Positions 27,670 to 36,717 of a DNA stretch of 61,507 nucleotides are shown in pieces (the stretch's first letter is position 1; each line of letters starts with the position of its first letter). The translations under genes were made by a program, and so were the position numbers. Below the pieces are notes generated by a model. The model worked only from the letters and a program-made list of their open reading frames with translations, did not search any database and was not told where the DNA came from. Location of the stretch: positions 1-61,507 of the forward strand of contig JASMLP010000131.1 of the NCBI GenBank assembly GCA_030748635.1. Reading direction: 5' to 3'. Source of the DNA: Planctomycetota bacterium (GTDB lineage Bacteria > Planctomycetota > JACQVV01 > JASMLP01).

Positions 27670-27808
27670 GATGACTCGTCTCCGGACGAAGAAATAGATT
27701 GAAGGCGCCATCTTTTCAGATGTCCTCCAGAGCGACAAGACGGACCTTCAACGGAATCGGCGAACAGGTCTCCCAACCCTATCGGCAATCGAAAGCGATC
27801 GAGCTATC

Positions 27809-28330
27809 TCAGGCGTTTGCAGCCATCTGCTTTCGACAGAGTTCCCCAACCCGAACAGCGAATTCCCGGTGCTCAGGATCTGCCAATTCGACCAACATCT
27901 CCACGAAATCCTTTTTTTTCTGAAAAAAAGATTTTCTCGAGCCGGAGGAGAGGTTATCCGCATCCCGCAGATTATCGTAAAGATCCACCAGTTTGAGCAA
28001 CCGCACTTCAGGAGGAGCTTTTCGCAAGATGTCAAAATAGACCTTCTTCCGCTCCTTAACCGGCAGACGCTTATCGTCGGTGAGCGCGGTCACCCAATCG
28101 GCCGCTCGAACCGAAATCTCCGCTACGTCATCGTAATCCGTCGCCGTATCCTCGATCGTATCGTGCAAAAGACACGCTGTGATCAGATCTGGATCTTCGA
28201 TGCGTAAATCGACGACAAGAGTCAAAAGCATCCGCAAAGGATGCAATATGTAAGGAGTTCGCCCATCTTTACGAAACTGCCCCTGATGTCGGTCCAGAGC
28301 CAAGGCCAGAGCTTTTTCTATCTGTTCCAT
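27809..28330 (-). CDS. HD-domain (p)ppGpp hydrolase-like protein
   Basis: About 173 residues from ATG 28330 (upstream in-frame starts at 28354 and 28369 are possible; none has a clear ribosome-binding site). Motifs GQFRKDGRTPYILHPLR, LLHDTIEDT and KLVDLYDNLRD match the stand-alone HD hydrolase domain of the RelA/SpoT/MESH1 group, with the His-Asp metal pair intact. Such small proteins remove pyrophosphate from (p)ppGpp or related nucleotides. It lacks synthetase, TGS and ACT domains. It is on the same strand as MscS and 139 bases upstream of it. Confidence 0.85.
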   Translation of the reverse strand: MEQIEKALALALDRHQGQFRKDGRTPYILHPLRMLLTLVVDLRIEDPDLITACLLHDTIEDTATDYDDVAEISVRAADWVTALTDDKRLPVKERKKVYFDILRKAPPEVRLLKLVDLYDNLRDADNLSSGSRKSFFQKKKDFVEMLVELADPEHREFAVRVGELCRKQMAANA

Positions 28331-28427
28331 GATGGAGGAGTATAGCAAAGCCATTTCCCATATGAACACGTACGGACTTCTCCAAACAATGACGCGCCCG
28401 GAACGAGTGTGCTAAGATTCTCGAATC

Positions 28428-30347
28428 ATGGCTCGCATCCTCGTCCAGGACTCGATCGGCTCGAAAACGCTCCGGCTCAATTTGGCCGATGAACTCACCG
28501 TCTCGGCCACGATTGCACTGCTTCAGGATCGTTACGAACACCTAACAAATCGTTCCCTATCCCTTCTCTTCGGAGACATCGAACTCAACCCCGACTGGAC
28601 ACTCGGTCACCTCACCCACGACAAGGGGATCACGGACAAGGTTCCTCTCGACCTGACCGAAAAGTCCTCTCCTCCTCCAAAAAAGCCGAAAAAGGATCCC
28701 CCTTCGGATCCAGAGGAAACGCCGGATGAAGACTCCGACTCAACCCATTCCGAAGTCCTCGACAATACAGTCCTCGAAACTCTCGGATCGGGAGGAGAAG
28801 ATGCGGACCAGACGGCTTACGATCTCCTGGTTGCGGCCGATATCGTCCCGGAATCCGAAAGAACTTCATGGATTGATCAGGCGGTAGATCAGGACCGGCA
28901 ATTGATCGATCTTTTCATCGAGGAGGAAGTCGTTCACCCGGACACACTTCTCGCCATTCTCTCGACCGCCACCGGTGTCGACACCATCGATCTCGCGAAC
29001 GAGAACCCTTCCCCCGAGGCTTCCGAGTGCTTGCGTCGTCAGTCGGCGCTTTCTCTCGAAGCTCTTCCTCTTCGTTTTCGGAAAAAACATCTGATAGTCG
29101 CCTCGCCCAACCCCTTTGGAGAAGCTCGACACAACGCCATCCGGGCCGCTTGTGGTCACCCTGTTCAACTGATTCTCTGCTCCCGCCCCGCACTTCTTTC
29201 TGCGATTGATGCTGTCTACGGGAATCCGAGTGAAATCGATTCCAAAAACAACCAATCGGCTGCGAGCGCTCTTGAAAATGAACTCGACGAACTCGAAGCT
29301 CTGGGATTCGATTCCGCGGAATTCGAAAGGGTTTCTCCAACTCCTTCTTTCGACCTGGAAAACGACACTTCACCCTCAAATACCCCTGCGCCGGAATCCG
29401 TCGAAATGGAAGAGGTATACGATGGAACCGGATACGAAGATGATATCCACGTGGATCTATCCGCTCCGAACGACGACTCCGGTGTCACCGAATTCGACGA
29501 AGATCTGCTAGGAGAACTCGAAGCGGAACTCGAACAGGAAGAAACGCCGACCCCCATACGCCCATCCCCCACCACATCCGTTCGGCGACCTCTCTCCTCG
29601 GAAAGTTCGAGCAGATCCAAGCCCACCCGGATCCGAAAAAAACAGAACACTCGGAAAAAAACATCGGAAGAACACCGTAAGCGGGTCGCTCAGAAAATCG
29701 CGGACCGAGACAATGAAACTCACCTGACCCGCCAAGCGACCGTTCGCCACAACGAACGTATGATTCCTCACAAAAACGTTCCACTTCTGGTCGTTCTTGC
29801 CCGCCGCCCTCTATCGACCACTCCTCCCCCCGGAACGCCCAGCGAAGATGGACTCAGAGCCGCGCAGCCCTCGAACTCTCGGGTTCGTGTCGTCCCTCAC
29901 TTCCCTGGATGCCTGGTCGTCCCCCCCCAGACCGAACTCGACCTCAACAGTCCTCTTGCTCAAGCCCGCTTCTGGATCACCCCACTCGCCGAAGGCGACC
30001 TCACCGATGCTCGCGTCGAAATCTGGCAAGACCAGCAGCCGCTCCAGACCATCGCTTGCCCCACCGTGGTGAGCAGTCTGTTTCTTCCCAAACTTTTCAT
30101 CGGACTCTCCATCGCCATCCCCTTGGCGCTTTCGATACTCACTGGGTTGGGAATCACTCTGGAAAGTCTTTTGCCCTGGATCTTGGGCTGGATCGCTGGT
30201 GGTATCGGAGAAACGATCCTGGGATGGATCAGCTTCTTCGGGTTTGCCGCCGCCGGCACTTTCCTCTATATCCAACGTCGCCCTCAGGAATCCGCCCCTC
30301 GAACGAGCTTCTTTGACCTCCCTCAGTCCTCATCGCACCCTTCTTGA
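28428..30347 (+). CDS. Ubiquitin-like / MshEN-like / transmembrane protein of unknown function
   Basis: A 639-residue protein with an unusual layout. Residues 1-78 resemble a ubiquitin-like fold of the YukD/EsaB type (LLFGDIELNPDWTLGHL matches the ubiquitin pattern). A linker rich in Pro, Lys and acidic residues follows. Residues ~125-270 resemble the MshEN/GspE N-terminal domain of type II secretion ATPases (LLVAADIVPESERTSWID, LIDLFIEEEVVHPDTLLAILS). Then comes a long acidic, disordered stretch, a basic segment, a beta-rich region (~447-545) and two or three membrane helices (~548-625). No ATPase domain is present. Both domain calls are by pattern only. It starts 98 bases from the divergent HD gene and is followed after 15 bases by the FAH gene. 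Confidence 0.6.
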   Translation: MARILVQDSIGSKTLRLNLADELTVSATIALLQDRYEHLTNRSLSLLFGDIELNPDWTLGHLTHDKGITDKVPLDLTEKSSPPPKKPKKDPPSDPEETPDEDSDSTHSEVLDNTVLETLGSGGEDADQTAYDLLVAADIVPESERTSWIDQAVDQDRQLIDLFIEEEVVHPDTLLAILSTATGVDTIDLANENPSPEASECLRRQSALSLEALPLRFRKKHLIVASPNPFGEARHNAIRAACGHPVQLILCSRPALLSAIDAVYGNPSEIDSKNNQSAASALENELDELEALGFDSAEFERVSPTPSFDLENDTSPSNTPAPESVEMEEVYDGTGYEDDIHVDLSAPNDDSGVTEFDEDLLGELEAELEQEETPTPIRPSPTTSVRRPLSSESSSRSKPTRIRKKQNTRKKTSEEHRKRVAQKIADRDNETHLTRQATVRHNERMIPHKNVPLLVVLARRPLSTTPPPGTPSEDGLRAAQPSNSRVRVVPHFPGCLVVPPQTELDLNSPLAQARFWITPLAEGDLTDARVEIWQDQQPLQTIACPTVVSSLFLPKLFIGLSIAIPLALSILTGLGITLESLLPWILGWIAGGIGETILGWISFFGFAAAGTFLYIQRRPQESAPRTSFFDLPQSSSHPS

Positions 30348-30362
30348 CCTGCCCCAAACGAA

Positions 30363-31025
30363 ATGTCCACAACAACCTCCGGCCCTGACCTTCCTCTCTT
30401 ACCGGTCGGAAAGATTCTTTGTGTCGGTCGTAACTACGCGGACCATGCCAAGGAGATGGGGGCTCCTCCTCCTGACGAACCCCTTCTTTTTCTCAAACCT
30501 CCGACCGCGCTTCGCGCTGAAGGCGGCTCCATCAAGTTACCCACTTGGTCTCAAGACATTCACCATGAAGTAGAACTCGTAGTCCGTATCGATAGTGAAG
30601 TGATTGACGGGACAATCCAAGAATGTCAAACCGCAGTCGATGCCTGCGCGGTTGGACTCGATCTGACAGCCCGGGATATCCAAACTCGAGCTAAAAAACG
30701 GGGACATCCCTGGTGTGTCGCCAAGGGGTGGGATAATTCCGCGCCGATCTCCGCGCTGGTCCCCATCCAAAACATCCAGGAGCTTGAAGGGCGTCACCTC
30801 GAACTCGAAATTGATGGAGAACGCCGACAATACGGCCGACTCGATCAGATGATCTGGAGTGTCCCGGAGTTGATCGCTTTCGCCTCACACCGATTTCGCC
30901 TAGAACCGGGGGATCTTCTCTTTACTGGAACTCCCTCCGGCGTAGGCCCGATCAAAAAAGGAGATCGAATTGTATCCCGACTCCAAGGCCTGGCTGAACT
31001 CGAAGTCGTAATCGAGAGTGACTGA
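30363..31025 (+). CDS. Fumarylacetoacetate hydrolase family protein (FAHD1-like)
   Basis: A 220-residue single-domain FAH protein. It has GRNYADHAKEMG at the N-terminus, HHEVELVVRI (metal-binding Glu), GLDLTARDIQ and the C-terminal PGDLLFTGTPSGVGP. These are characteristic of acylpyruvate hydrolase/oxaloacetate decarboxylase FAHD1-like enzymes that cleave C-C bonds in 2-oxo acids. The substrate is uncertain. It lies 15 bases after the previous gene on the same strand, so the two may share a transcript, though no functional link is evident. Confidence 0.9.
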   Translation: MSTTTSGPDLPLLPVGKILCVGRNYADHAKEMGAPPPDEPLLFLKPPTALRAEGGSIKLPTWSQDIHHEVELVVRIDSEVIDGTIQECQTAVDACAVGLDLTARDIQTRAKKRGHPWCVAKGWDNSAPISALVPIQNIQELEGRHLELEIDGERRQYGRLDQMIWSVPELIAFASHRFRLEPGDLLFTGTPSGVGPIKKGDRIVSRLQGLAELEVVIESD

Positions 31026-31077
31026 ACGGTTTACCAGCCCGAATTCAAACCCAGACCTGAAATCCCCCCACGATCTC

Positions 31078-31602
31078 TCACTCCGTAAAGTATTGAGAAA
31101 CGGCTTTTTCGAGAGTTTCCTTGGGTGAATACCCCACGTGAGACGACTGAATCCGTCCATCTGGACCGATCACAATCGTGGTCGGTATCGATCGGATCGG
31201 ACCGATGATTTTTCCGAACTCGGCAACCAAACTGGGGTCCGCCATGATGACCGGGTAGTTGATGCCCTCTTCCTTGACAAATTTCTTCACCACCTCGACA
31301 CCCCCTCGATCCACCGAGGCTCCGACCACCACCAAACCTCGATCACCATAGGTCTTCTGAAGTTCGATAAATGCGGGAACCTCTTTCCGGCAGGGAGGAC
31401 ACCAGGTCGCCCAGAGCTCCATCAAGATCACTTTGCCAGATAGCGCCAAACTCCCGATCTCTTCTCCATCCAGAGTGACGGATTTCCAATTTGGAGCCAG
31501 TTCTCCAACCCCTTGCTCCGAGAGGACCAAGAAGGGGGATTGCCACCAAAGAACGGTCGCGATAACCAAAACTCCAGAAAGAACCCAACTTCCACGATCC
31601 AT
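31078..31602 (-). CDS. TlpA-like membrane-anchored thioredoxin-fold protein
   Basis: A 174-residue protein with an N-terminal signal anchor (residues ~7-28) and an extracytoplasmic TlpA/ResA-type thioredoxin domain. The redox motif is WCPPC (C68, C71) in LWATWCPPCRKEVP, and the cis-proline region is IRSIPTTIVIGPDG. Likely a disulfide reductase serving cytochrome c maturation or another periplasmic thiol. No partner genes are adjacent. Confidence 0.92.
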   Translation of the reverse strand: MDRGSWVLSGVLVIATVLWWQSPFLVLSEQGVGELAPNWKSVTLDGEEIGSLALSGKVILMELWATWCPPCRKEVPAFIELQKTYGDRGLVVVGASVDRGGVEVVKKFVKEEGINYPVIMADPSLVAEFGKIIGPIRSIPTTIVIGPDGRIQSSHVGYSPKETLEKAVSQYFTE

Positions 31603-31806
31603 CCGCTTACGCCCCCACGCAACATTTTGTATCCAACGGTCCGCCGTCGACAGAATATCGACTCCGGAACTGGGGCATGATGATCTTCAGAAGCGAAGGA
31701 CACAAGACCCTTCTCGTAAATTTTCACCCTTTGTCATTCACGAAAAGGGCCCTCAAATCCGCCATGTTGACGGGAACGGATTACGCCGGACGGACCTGGC
31801 CTGAAA

Positions 31807-31847
31807 CGAAAAAGAGTTTGGCCGAAGAATACTCCGGCCAAACTCTT
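31807..31847 (-). terminator. Terminator of the C25 peptidase gene
   Basis: Perfect 13-bp stem (31812-31824 with 31835-31847; core AGAGTTTGGCCG) and a 10-nt loop. On the minus strand it is followed by a run of five T, and it lies 25 bases after the stop of the peptidase gene. Confidence 0.88.
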
Positions 31848-31872
31848 CATTTTCCTCCGAGATCGACTCGAA

Positions 31873-34434
31873 TTAACGGACTCCACGCTCTTTGATCCGA
31901 ATATCCAAGTCGTATTCGTTGATATGGTTTTGTGGCGCGACTCGAACGTAGAGGACACGAGCGACAACATCTGAAGTGGAGGTGTAGGTAATTCCCGATT
32001 CGCCCGACTTCCGAGTCACTTCGATCGGATTGCGCGCCCCATCGAGAATTTCGACGTCCAGTTCGCCAAGGCGCTGATTGTATCCCAAGGTGATCTCGAT
32101 ACTCTTCTTTCCGACTCCCAGACATCTCACGACATACCAGTCGTCATCCTTGGCCACAGCATCCTTGACCTGGTATCGCCTCGAACCTTTCAGCACCCCA
32201 AACGGTTTTGAGGTCAACCCGGTTGCTCTCGAGATCCGATCGTTTCCAAATCCCATATCGCAAACGTCATCCGCGAACAGCGAGGTATTCAGAAAAAGTT
32301 TCTGTGAAGGATCCCCCAGAAGAGTTAAGCCGTTCCAGGTCCTCAACAGATGGTTTCGGTACTCGGTGGTGTGAGCGGTCGTAGCGTCCGGATCACTCTG
32401 CACTTCTCGCTTCATGGCCCTGAAAACACGACCAAACGACCTCCCATCGGCCACCCCGATCAGAAACTCATTCTGATACCAGGCCGCCTTTCCGAAAACC
32501 GGATCCTCTCCCAAACCCATCCACTGCAAATCGGTCGATGCCACCACACAAACCGCTCCTCGATACTGAAGACTCACGGCCAGGTTCGACCACCGTTGCA
32601 ACTGATTGACACGACTCGACGCGCCGAATCCAGTAGAGAGGTTGCTACAGGACGAGGAATAGACCACTGCCGGTTTCTCATCTTGGATCCCAAAACCGGC
32701 CGCCAAGCCGTCGGGATCGTAAATCCAGTCCCGATCCAGAGCGAGTCCATCCCGCGTGCTTCCGCCCCCAACAGTTACGGTACTCCAACTTCCGTGTCCA
32801 ACCCACCCGACGATTCCATAAGGTCCGTTTTCCGTCCAGGAGACATACGCGGTACTCAGCGCGTCACCGGTCACCGAGAAGGTCCCGGTTCCGTAGAGAA
32901 AAGCGCTCGCTTCGGGATCCGAAACACCATCGAAAAAGATGTCCGAAACGCCCCAGGGAGTGGCATCCTGGTAAACAGAATAGTGATAGAAATCGGGGTG
33001 ATCGGATTCGATCTCGCGAATCGCAGCGTCCAGCGACCAGGCTCCATTTTCTCGTCCTGAGCCGAACATCCAGGAGGCAAATCCGAGCATCTTGTACCGC
33101 CACGACTTATCCAGTTCCGTATCGTAACGGATCCACTTCTCGAAAACCGAACGCAGCTTCTCTTCCCGGGGAACGATCTCCGTACGGCTCGAGAAAGATT
33201 CGTAGATATCATCGATGTATCCCCCCACCGGAGCCAGACGCCCCACCATCAGATCGGGATACCCGGTTTCTGTCCACGACTCGGAAATTCGGCCGTCACC
33301 ATCCAGATCCCAATCCTCATCCAGTTCAGCGTAGGGCATGTCGGAAAGCACCGTACCGGCTCCGGTCGAAGTGACCCACATCGGGACCACCGATTCATCC
33401 GAGAGGGTATCTCCGGAATCTCCAGCAGACGGATCGGGGTTCCCGACCAGAAGTACATACCGAATTCCATATACCCGGTACATGGTCTTGATATAGCTTC
33501 TGATCTTGCTAGCCCGGTCGCCGCTGACGTAAGAGGATTCAATATCCTCCACCGTCTCGACCCGAACCTGATAGCCCAGACGTTGCTTGTGATTCACAAA
33601 ATCCTGGAGACCATTCTCTTCACGATCCTCGTCAATAGCATTCGCCGTGACGATTAAATAGTCGAGTCCATCCAGAGGGATCACTCGATCCGCGCGAACA
33701 TTGAAATCTCTCACGAGATTCACTCCGACCTGCAACCCTTCTTCCTGAATAAGCGCCTCGATTTCTGAATCCTGCGCAAAGGGGACGTGAGCCTGGCCTT
33801 GCTGAACAAAATGAATCCGCAAAGAAAGTTGCTCAACAACGGCAAGCGTGCCCTTCGAATCGTTGTAACGAACAGGATGTACCGGAATGTGAAGAACGTT
33901 CCAGGAACGAAACTTCGAAAGCCCCAAGGACCCGACATTCGATTCCGGGAAAAACCGATCCACACCAAAAATCTCCGCATTTCTTCCCTGCACCATCTTT
34001 TTTCCATCCGCACGTTTCTGAACCCGAATGTCGCCCTTTTGATCTTTTTCCGAATGGGCCAAAACAGGTCGCAGTGGGTTTCGAAGTGATACCGACTTCT
34101 CCTTCATCGACTCGACTTCCACGTGAATCGAGGATCGTTCGACATTGGGGGGCAACACAAATCGATAGACACGACGAATCAATCCCGGATCTCCGAGATC
34201 TCCGACCGTTTCAAACCCCTTCATCTTCAATCGAGTTCCCTCTTCGGAAGCGAGTACCTCCAGCTCAGGAACATCGATCGTGAGCGCACGAGTCTGTTCC
34301 ATTTTCCTGGGCTGACACCCCGCAAAGGATCCAACAAGAACCACCAAAATCGTGATGGCTTCAACCGGTTTTCTTAGAACCGGGGAGACTCTCCTCAAAA
34401 TACTGACAACAGGAATCGGTCTTCGTTCGCTCAT
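31873..34434 (-). CDS. C25 (gingipain-like) cysteine peptidase lipoprotein
   Basis: About 853 residues from ATG 34434, preceded by AAGGAG at 7-base spacing; the frame is open to 34503. The N-terminus has a lipoprotein signal ending GSFAGC. A propeptide-like beta domain follows, then the C25 peptidase domain: DYLIVTAN, VLLVGNPD, catalytic His in GWVGHGS (about H547) and catalytic Cys in SSSCSNL (about C596). A C-terminal domain of ~120 residues is beta-rich. Family C25 cysteine peptidases are usually secreted; this one would be lipid-anchored. A terminator follows. Confidence 0.88.
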   Translation of the reverse strand: MSERRPIPVVSILRRVSPVLRKPVEAITILVVLVGSFAGCQPRKMEQTRALTIDVPELEVLASEEGTRLKMKGFETVGDLGDPGLIRRVYRFVLPPNVERSSIHVEVESMKEKSVSLRNPLRPVLAHSEKDQKGDIRVQKRADGKKMVQGRNAEIFGVDRFFPESNVGSLGLSKFRSWNVLHIPVHPVRYNDSKGTLAVVEQLSLRIHFVQQGQAHVPFAQDSEIEALIQEEGLQVGVNLVRDFNVRADRVIPLDGLDYLIVTANAIDEDREENGLQDFVNHKQRLGYQVRVETVEDIESSYVSGDRASKIRSYIKTMYRVYGIRYVLLVGNPDPSAGDSGDTLSDESVVPMWVTSTGAGTVLSDMPYAELDEDWDLDGDGRISESWTETGYPDLMVGRLAPVGGYIDDIYESFSSRTEIVPREEKLRSVFEKWIRYDTELDKSWRYKMLGFASWMFGSGRENGAWSLDAAIREIESDHPDFYHYSVYQDATPWGVSDIFFDGVSDPEASAFLYGTGTFSVTGDALSTAYVSWTENGPYGIVGWVGHGSWSTVTVGGGSTRDGLALDRDWIYDPDGLAAGFGIQDEKPAVVYSSSCSNLSTGFGASSRVNQLQRWSNLAVSLQYRGAVCVVASTDLQWMGLGEDPVFGKAAWYQNEFLIGVADGRSFGRVFRAMKREVQSDPDATTAHTTEYRNHLLRTWNGLTLLGDPSQKLFLNTSLFADDVCDMGFGNDRISRATGLTSKPFGVLKGSRRYQVKDAVAKDDDWYVVRCLGVGKKSIEITLGYNQRLGELDVEILDGARNPIEVTRKSGESGITYTSTSDVVARVLYVRVAPQNHINEYDLDIRIKERGVR

Positions 34435-34685
34435 GATGTTCTCCTTGAAAAACGGGAATCGTTTCTTGGCGGATTCACTCCTCCACCATCCCGTAACACG
34501 CAAAGATCCCCAACATCCTTACGAGGAAAACATCCCCCCTCCCTACTCCCCCTCAAAATCTCCCCAAACAACTGTCCAGCAACAACCTGGAAAACTCTTC
34601 CAAAATCACGAATGAGAAGATTTTTCCCGCTCATGACCTCACTCTCCCCCTGGCAAGGAGCGCTCGTAAACGCTACCATCCCGCC

Positions 34686-35576
34686 ATGCTTGGCGAGTCC
34701 CTGGCCCTCACCTGCGCCCTTACCTGGGCCATCAGCGTCATTCTTTTCCGACGATCTGAAGCGGTTTCGGCCCACTCCATCAACCTCTTCAAAAATATTC
34801 TGGCCACACTCCTTCTCGGGGTGACCCTATTTTTCTGGCACGGAACCGACGCCTGGCGGCCCGGTCCTGAAGATACCTGGCGCCTCATCGTCAGCGGCCT
34901 CGTCGCGCTGGCTCTCGGGGATACGCTCTCGCTCCTCGCTCTGCGTCGCCTCGGCGCCGCCCGACTGGCCATCGTGGAATGCCTCTATGCCCCTTTGATC
35001 GTGACCTTTTCGATCCTCTTCCTGGGAGAATCCCCATCCCTCTTTTTCTTCCTCGGCGCGGCAAGCATCGTTCTTGGAGTGATTCTCGCAACCACCGACC
35101 GGAATACGGGAAAAGATCGCAGCGGGATCGCCGAATCTCCAGCCACCCTGGGCGCGATCTCTCTAGGCGTTTTCGGTGTACTCGGCTGGGTCAGCGGAAT
35201 CCTCCTCGTCAAATCCACTCTTGAACGCGGAGGACTCCTTGAAGTCACCTTCTACCGACTCCTGGCCGGCGTGTGCGGTCAACTCCTGATCACCGGACTC
35301 GTTCCCTCCCTGCGCCCATCTGTGAAGGTCTTTGTGCCTTCTCGCGTCTGGTGGACCCTCTTCCCGGGAGCCCTCCTGGGAACTTACATCTCGATGCTGC
35401 TATGGATGGGGGGATTCAAGTGGGCTGACGCTTCCACCGCAGCGATTCTGAATCAGACCTCGACCGTATTCATCGTCCTGCTCGCCTGGTTCTACCTCGG
35501 AGAAGCGATGACCCCCAGACGATGGATCGGATGTTTGGTCGCCCTGTTGGGAGTTCTCCTGGTTCTCACCACCTGA
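34686..35576 (+). CDS. EamA/DMT-family transporter
   Basis: A 296-residue membrane protein with about ten hydrophobic segments in two repeated EamA halves. The first half ends ECLYAPLIVTFSILFLGESPS and the second ends ILNQTSTVFIVLLAWFYLGEAMTPRRWIGCLVALLGVLLV, the conserved end-of-repeat pattern. It probably exports or imports a small metabolite; the substrate is unknown. It diverges from the C25 gene and converges on the zinc-ribbon gene. Confidence 0.9.
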   Translation: MLGESLALTCALTWAISVILFRRSEAVSAHSINLFKNILATLLLGVTLFFWHGTDAWRPGPEDTWRLIVSGLVALALGDTLSLLALRRLGAARLAIVECLYAPLIVTFSILFLGESPSLFFFLGAASIVLGVILATTDRNTGKDRSGIAESPATLGAISLGVFGVLGWVSGILLVKSTLERGGLLEVTFYRLLAGVCGQLLITGLVPSLRPSVKVFVPSRVWWTLFPGALLGTYISMLLWMGGFKWADASTAAILNQTSTVFIVLLAWFYLGEAMTPRRWIGCLVALLGVLLVLTT

Positions 35577-35777
35577 AGCTCCCTCTGCATCGAAAACCTT
35601 CAGACCAAAATTCAGTAGCGTCCTTCGCCCATGAATGTCGATCCGAACAAGTCGAGTCTACACTCAGGAGAATCGTAGACTCGAATGGATGTTTTTCTAG
35701 TTCAACCCAAAACCGTAGTCTCGATCCGAATAAGCTTGGACCTTCCCAGCGATTCGGACCGACTGAAGAGTCGGCGA

Positions 35778-35815
35778 TAAAAACCGACTGCCGGCACCCC
35801 CCTTGGAGGTGCCGG
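35778..35815 (-). terminator. Probable terminator of the zinc-ribbon membrane protein gene
   Basis: Stem CCGGCACC (35791-35798) / GGTGCCGG (35808-35815) with a 9-nt loop. On the minus strand it is followed, after about seven bases, by a five-T run. It lies 16 bases beyond the stop codon at 35832. Confidence 0.6.
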
Positions 35816-35831
35816 ACAGAGAAACCTACGT

Positions 35832-36323
35832 TCAGGTCGTCGTTTGGAGTTGAATCTTATAACCTCCGGTCATACTGGCCACGACATTGTAGAGTATCGC
35901 ACCCAGCATTCCCTGGACGCCAACCATGACCGCGCAACCGATAGACATCATGAGCAGACCCACAATGCCCCCGGAAACCCCAGCGGTTCCACCAAGCAGG
36001 ATCCCAATCATCCCCAGGAGAAGAAAAAGACCGCCGAGCATTCCCCCGGCAACCAGTCCAAAAAGCCCCGCATGAAGTACCCGGATATGGCGGACTTCCC
36101 AGTGGACCCCATTGGAGATGGAGGCACTTCTGGATCGTCGCTTACGTCGAAGCCCCTTACGTCCGGTGGAACTCAATCCAGCGGTGCTTGGAGCAAGAGG
36201 TTGCGTTTCCTGTTTGGGTAATTCAACCGGGTGAGAGCAACCCGGGCAACGGGCAATTCGTCCCGCGTACTGATTCTCAGCTCTGATTTCTCTACAACAC
36301 TTCGGGCATTCGGTAACAATCAT
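35832..36323 (-). CDS. Zinc-ribbon membrane protein
   Basis: A 163-residue protein. The N-terminus is a zinc ribbon of the CPKCC...CPGC type (pairs near residues 6-9 and 26-29). A basic linker follows, then two hydrophobic Gly-rich segments (about 90-140) and the end AILYNVVASMTGGYKIQL, which resembles the C-terminus of DUF3566-like membrane proteins. A strong AAGGAGG ribosome-binding site precedes the ATG. Function is unknown; such zinc-ribbon plus membrane proteins are common in planctomycetes. Confidence 0.8.
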   Translation of the reverse strand: MIVTECPKCCREIRAENQYAGRIARCPGCSHPVELPKQETQPLAPSTAGLSSTGRKGLRRKRRSRSASISNGVHWEVRHIRVLHAGLFGLVAGGMLGGLFLLLGMIGILLGGTAGVSGGIVGLLMMSIGCAVMVGVQGMLGAILYNVVASMTGGYKIQLQTTT

Positions 36324-36717
36324 GATGTCATCCTCCTTGGGAATTCACGTGTCTCTATCGGGAGGCTGAAGTCGGTCACTGTTAACCGATTCAACCCCGC
36401 CACCCATAAGAGCCCCCCCAGGATCCACTTGGTTTTATTTTTATTGTTTTTTTAATAAATATAAGGAAACGCTGTTCGTGTACTCCAGTTCAAAACACCG
36501 CGCTATATTTCTATATACTATTCATAAATCAGGTACTTACAGGAGCGCCAGCCTACGATCCCAGTGTTCGCAGCAGCCCCAACTCACAAGATTCATCCGA
36601 CCGGCGCTTCAGCGAATCATCCACCCCCGGAAAATTTGGGCCCCTAGGTCCCCCGTTCCCCTCAATCAGCAACCTACCGAAATCGATCTCCATTCCGGCC
36701 GAATAGGCCGAAGTCCC
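36324..36717. other. 394-bp intergenic region with A+T-rich core
   Basis: No gene is supported. A T-rich block at 36431-36470 and an A+T-rich block at 36505-36535 contrast with the GC-rich surroundings and probably hold the minus-strand promoter of the zinc-ribbon gene. A weak GGCC-type hairpin at 36696-36712 lies just after the end of the phosphoglycerate enzyme gene and could help end that operon. Confidence 0.4.
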
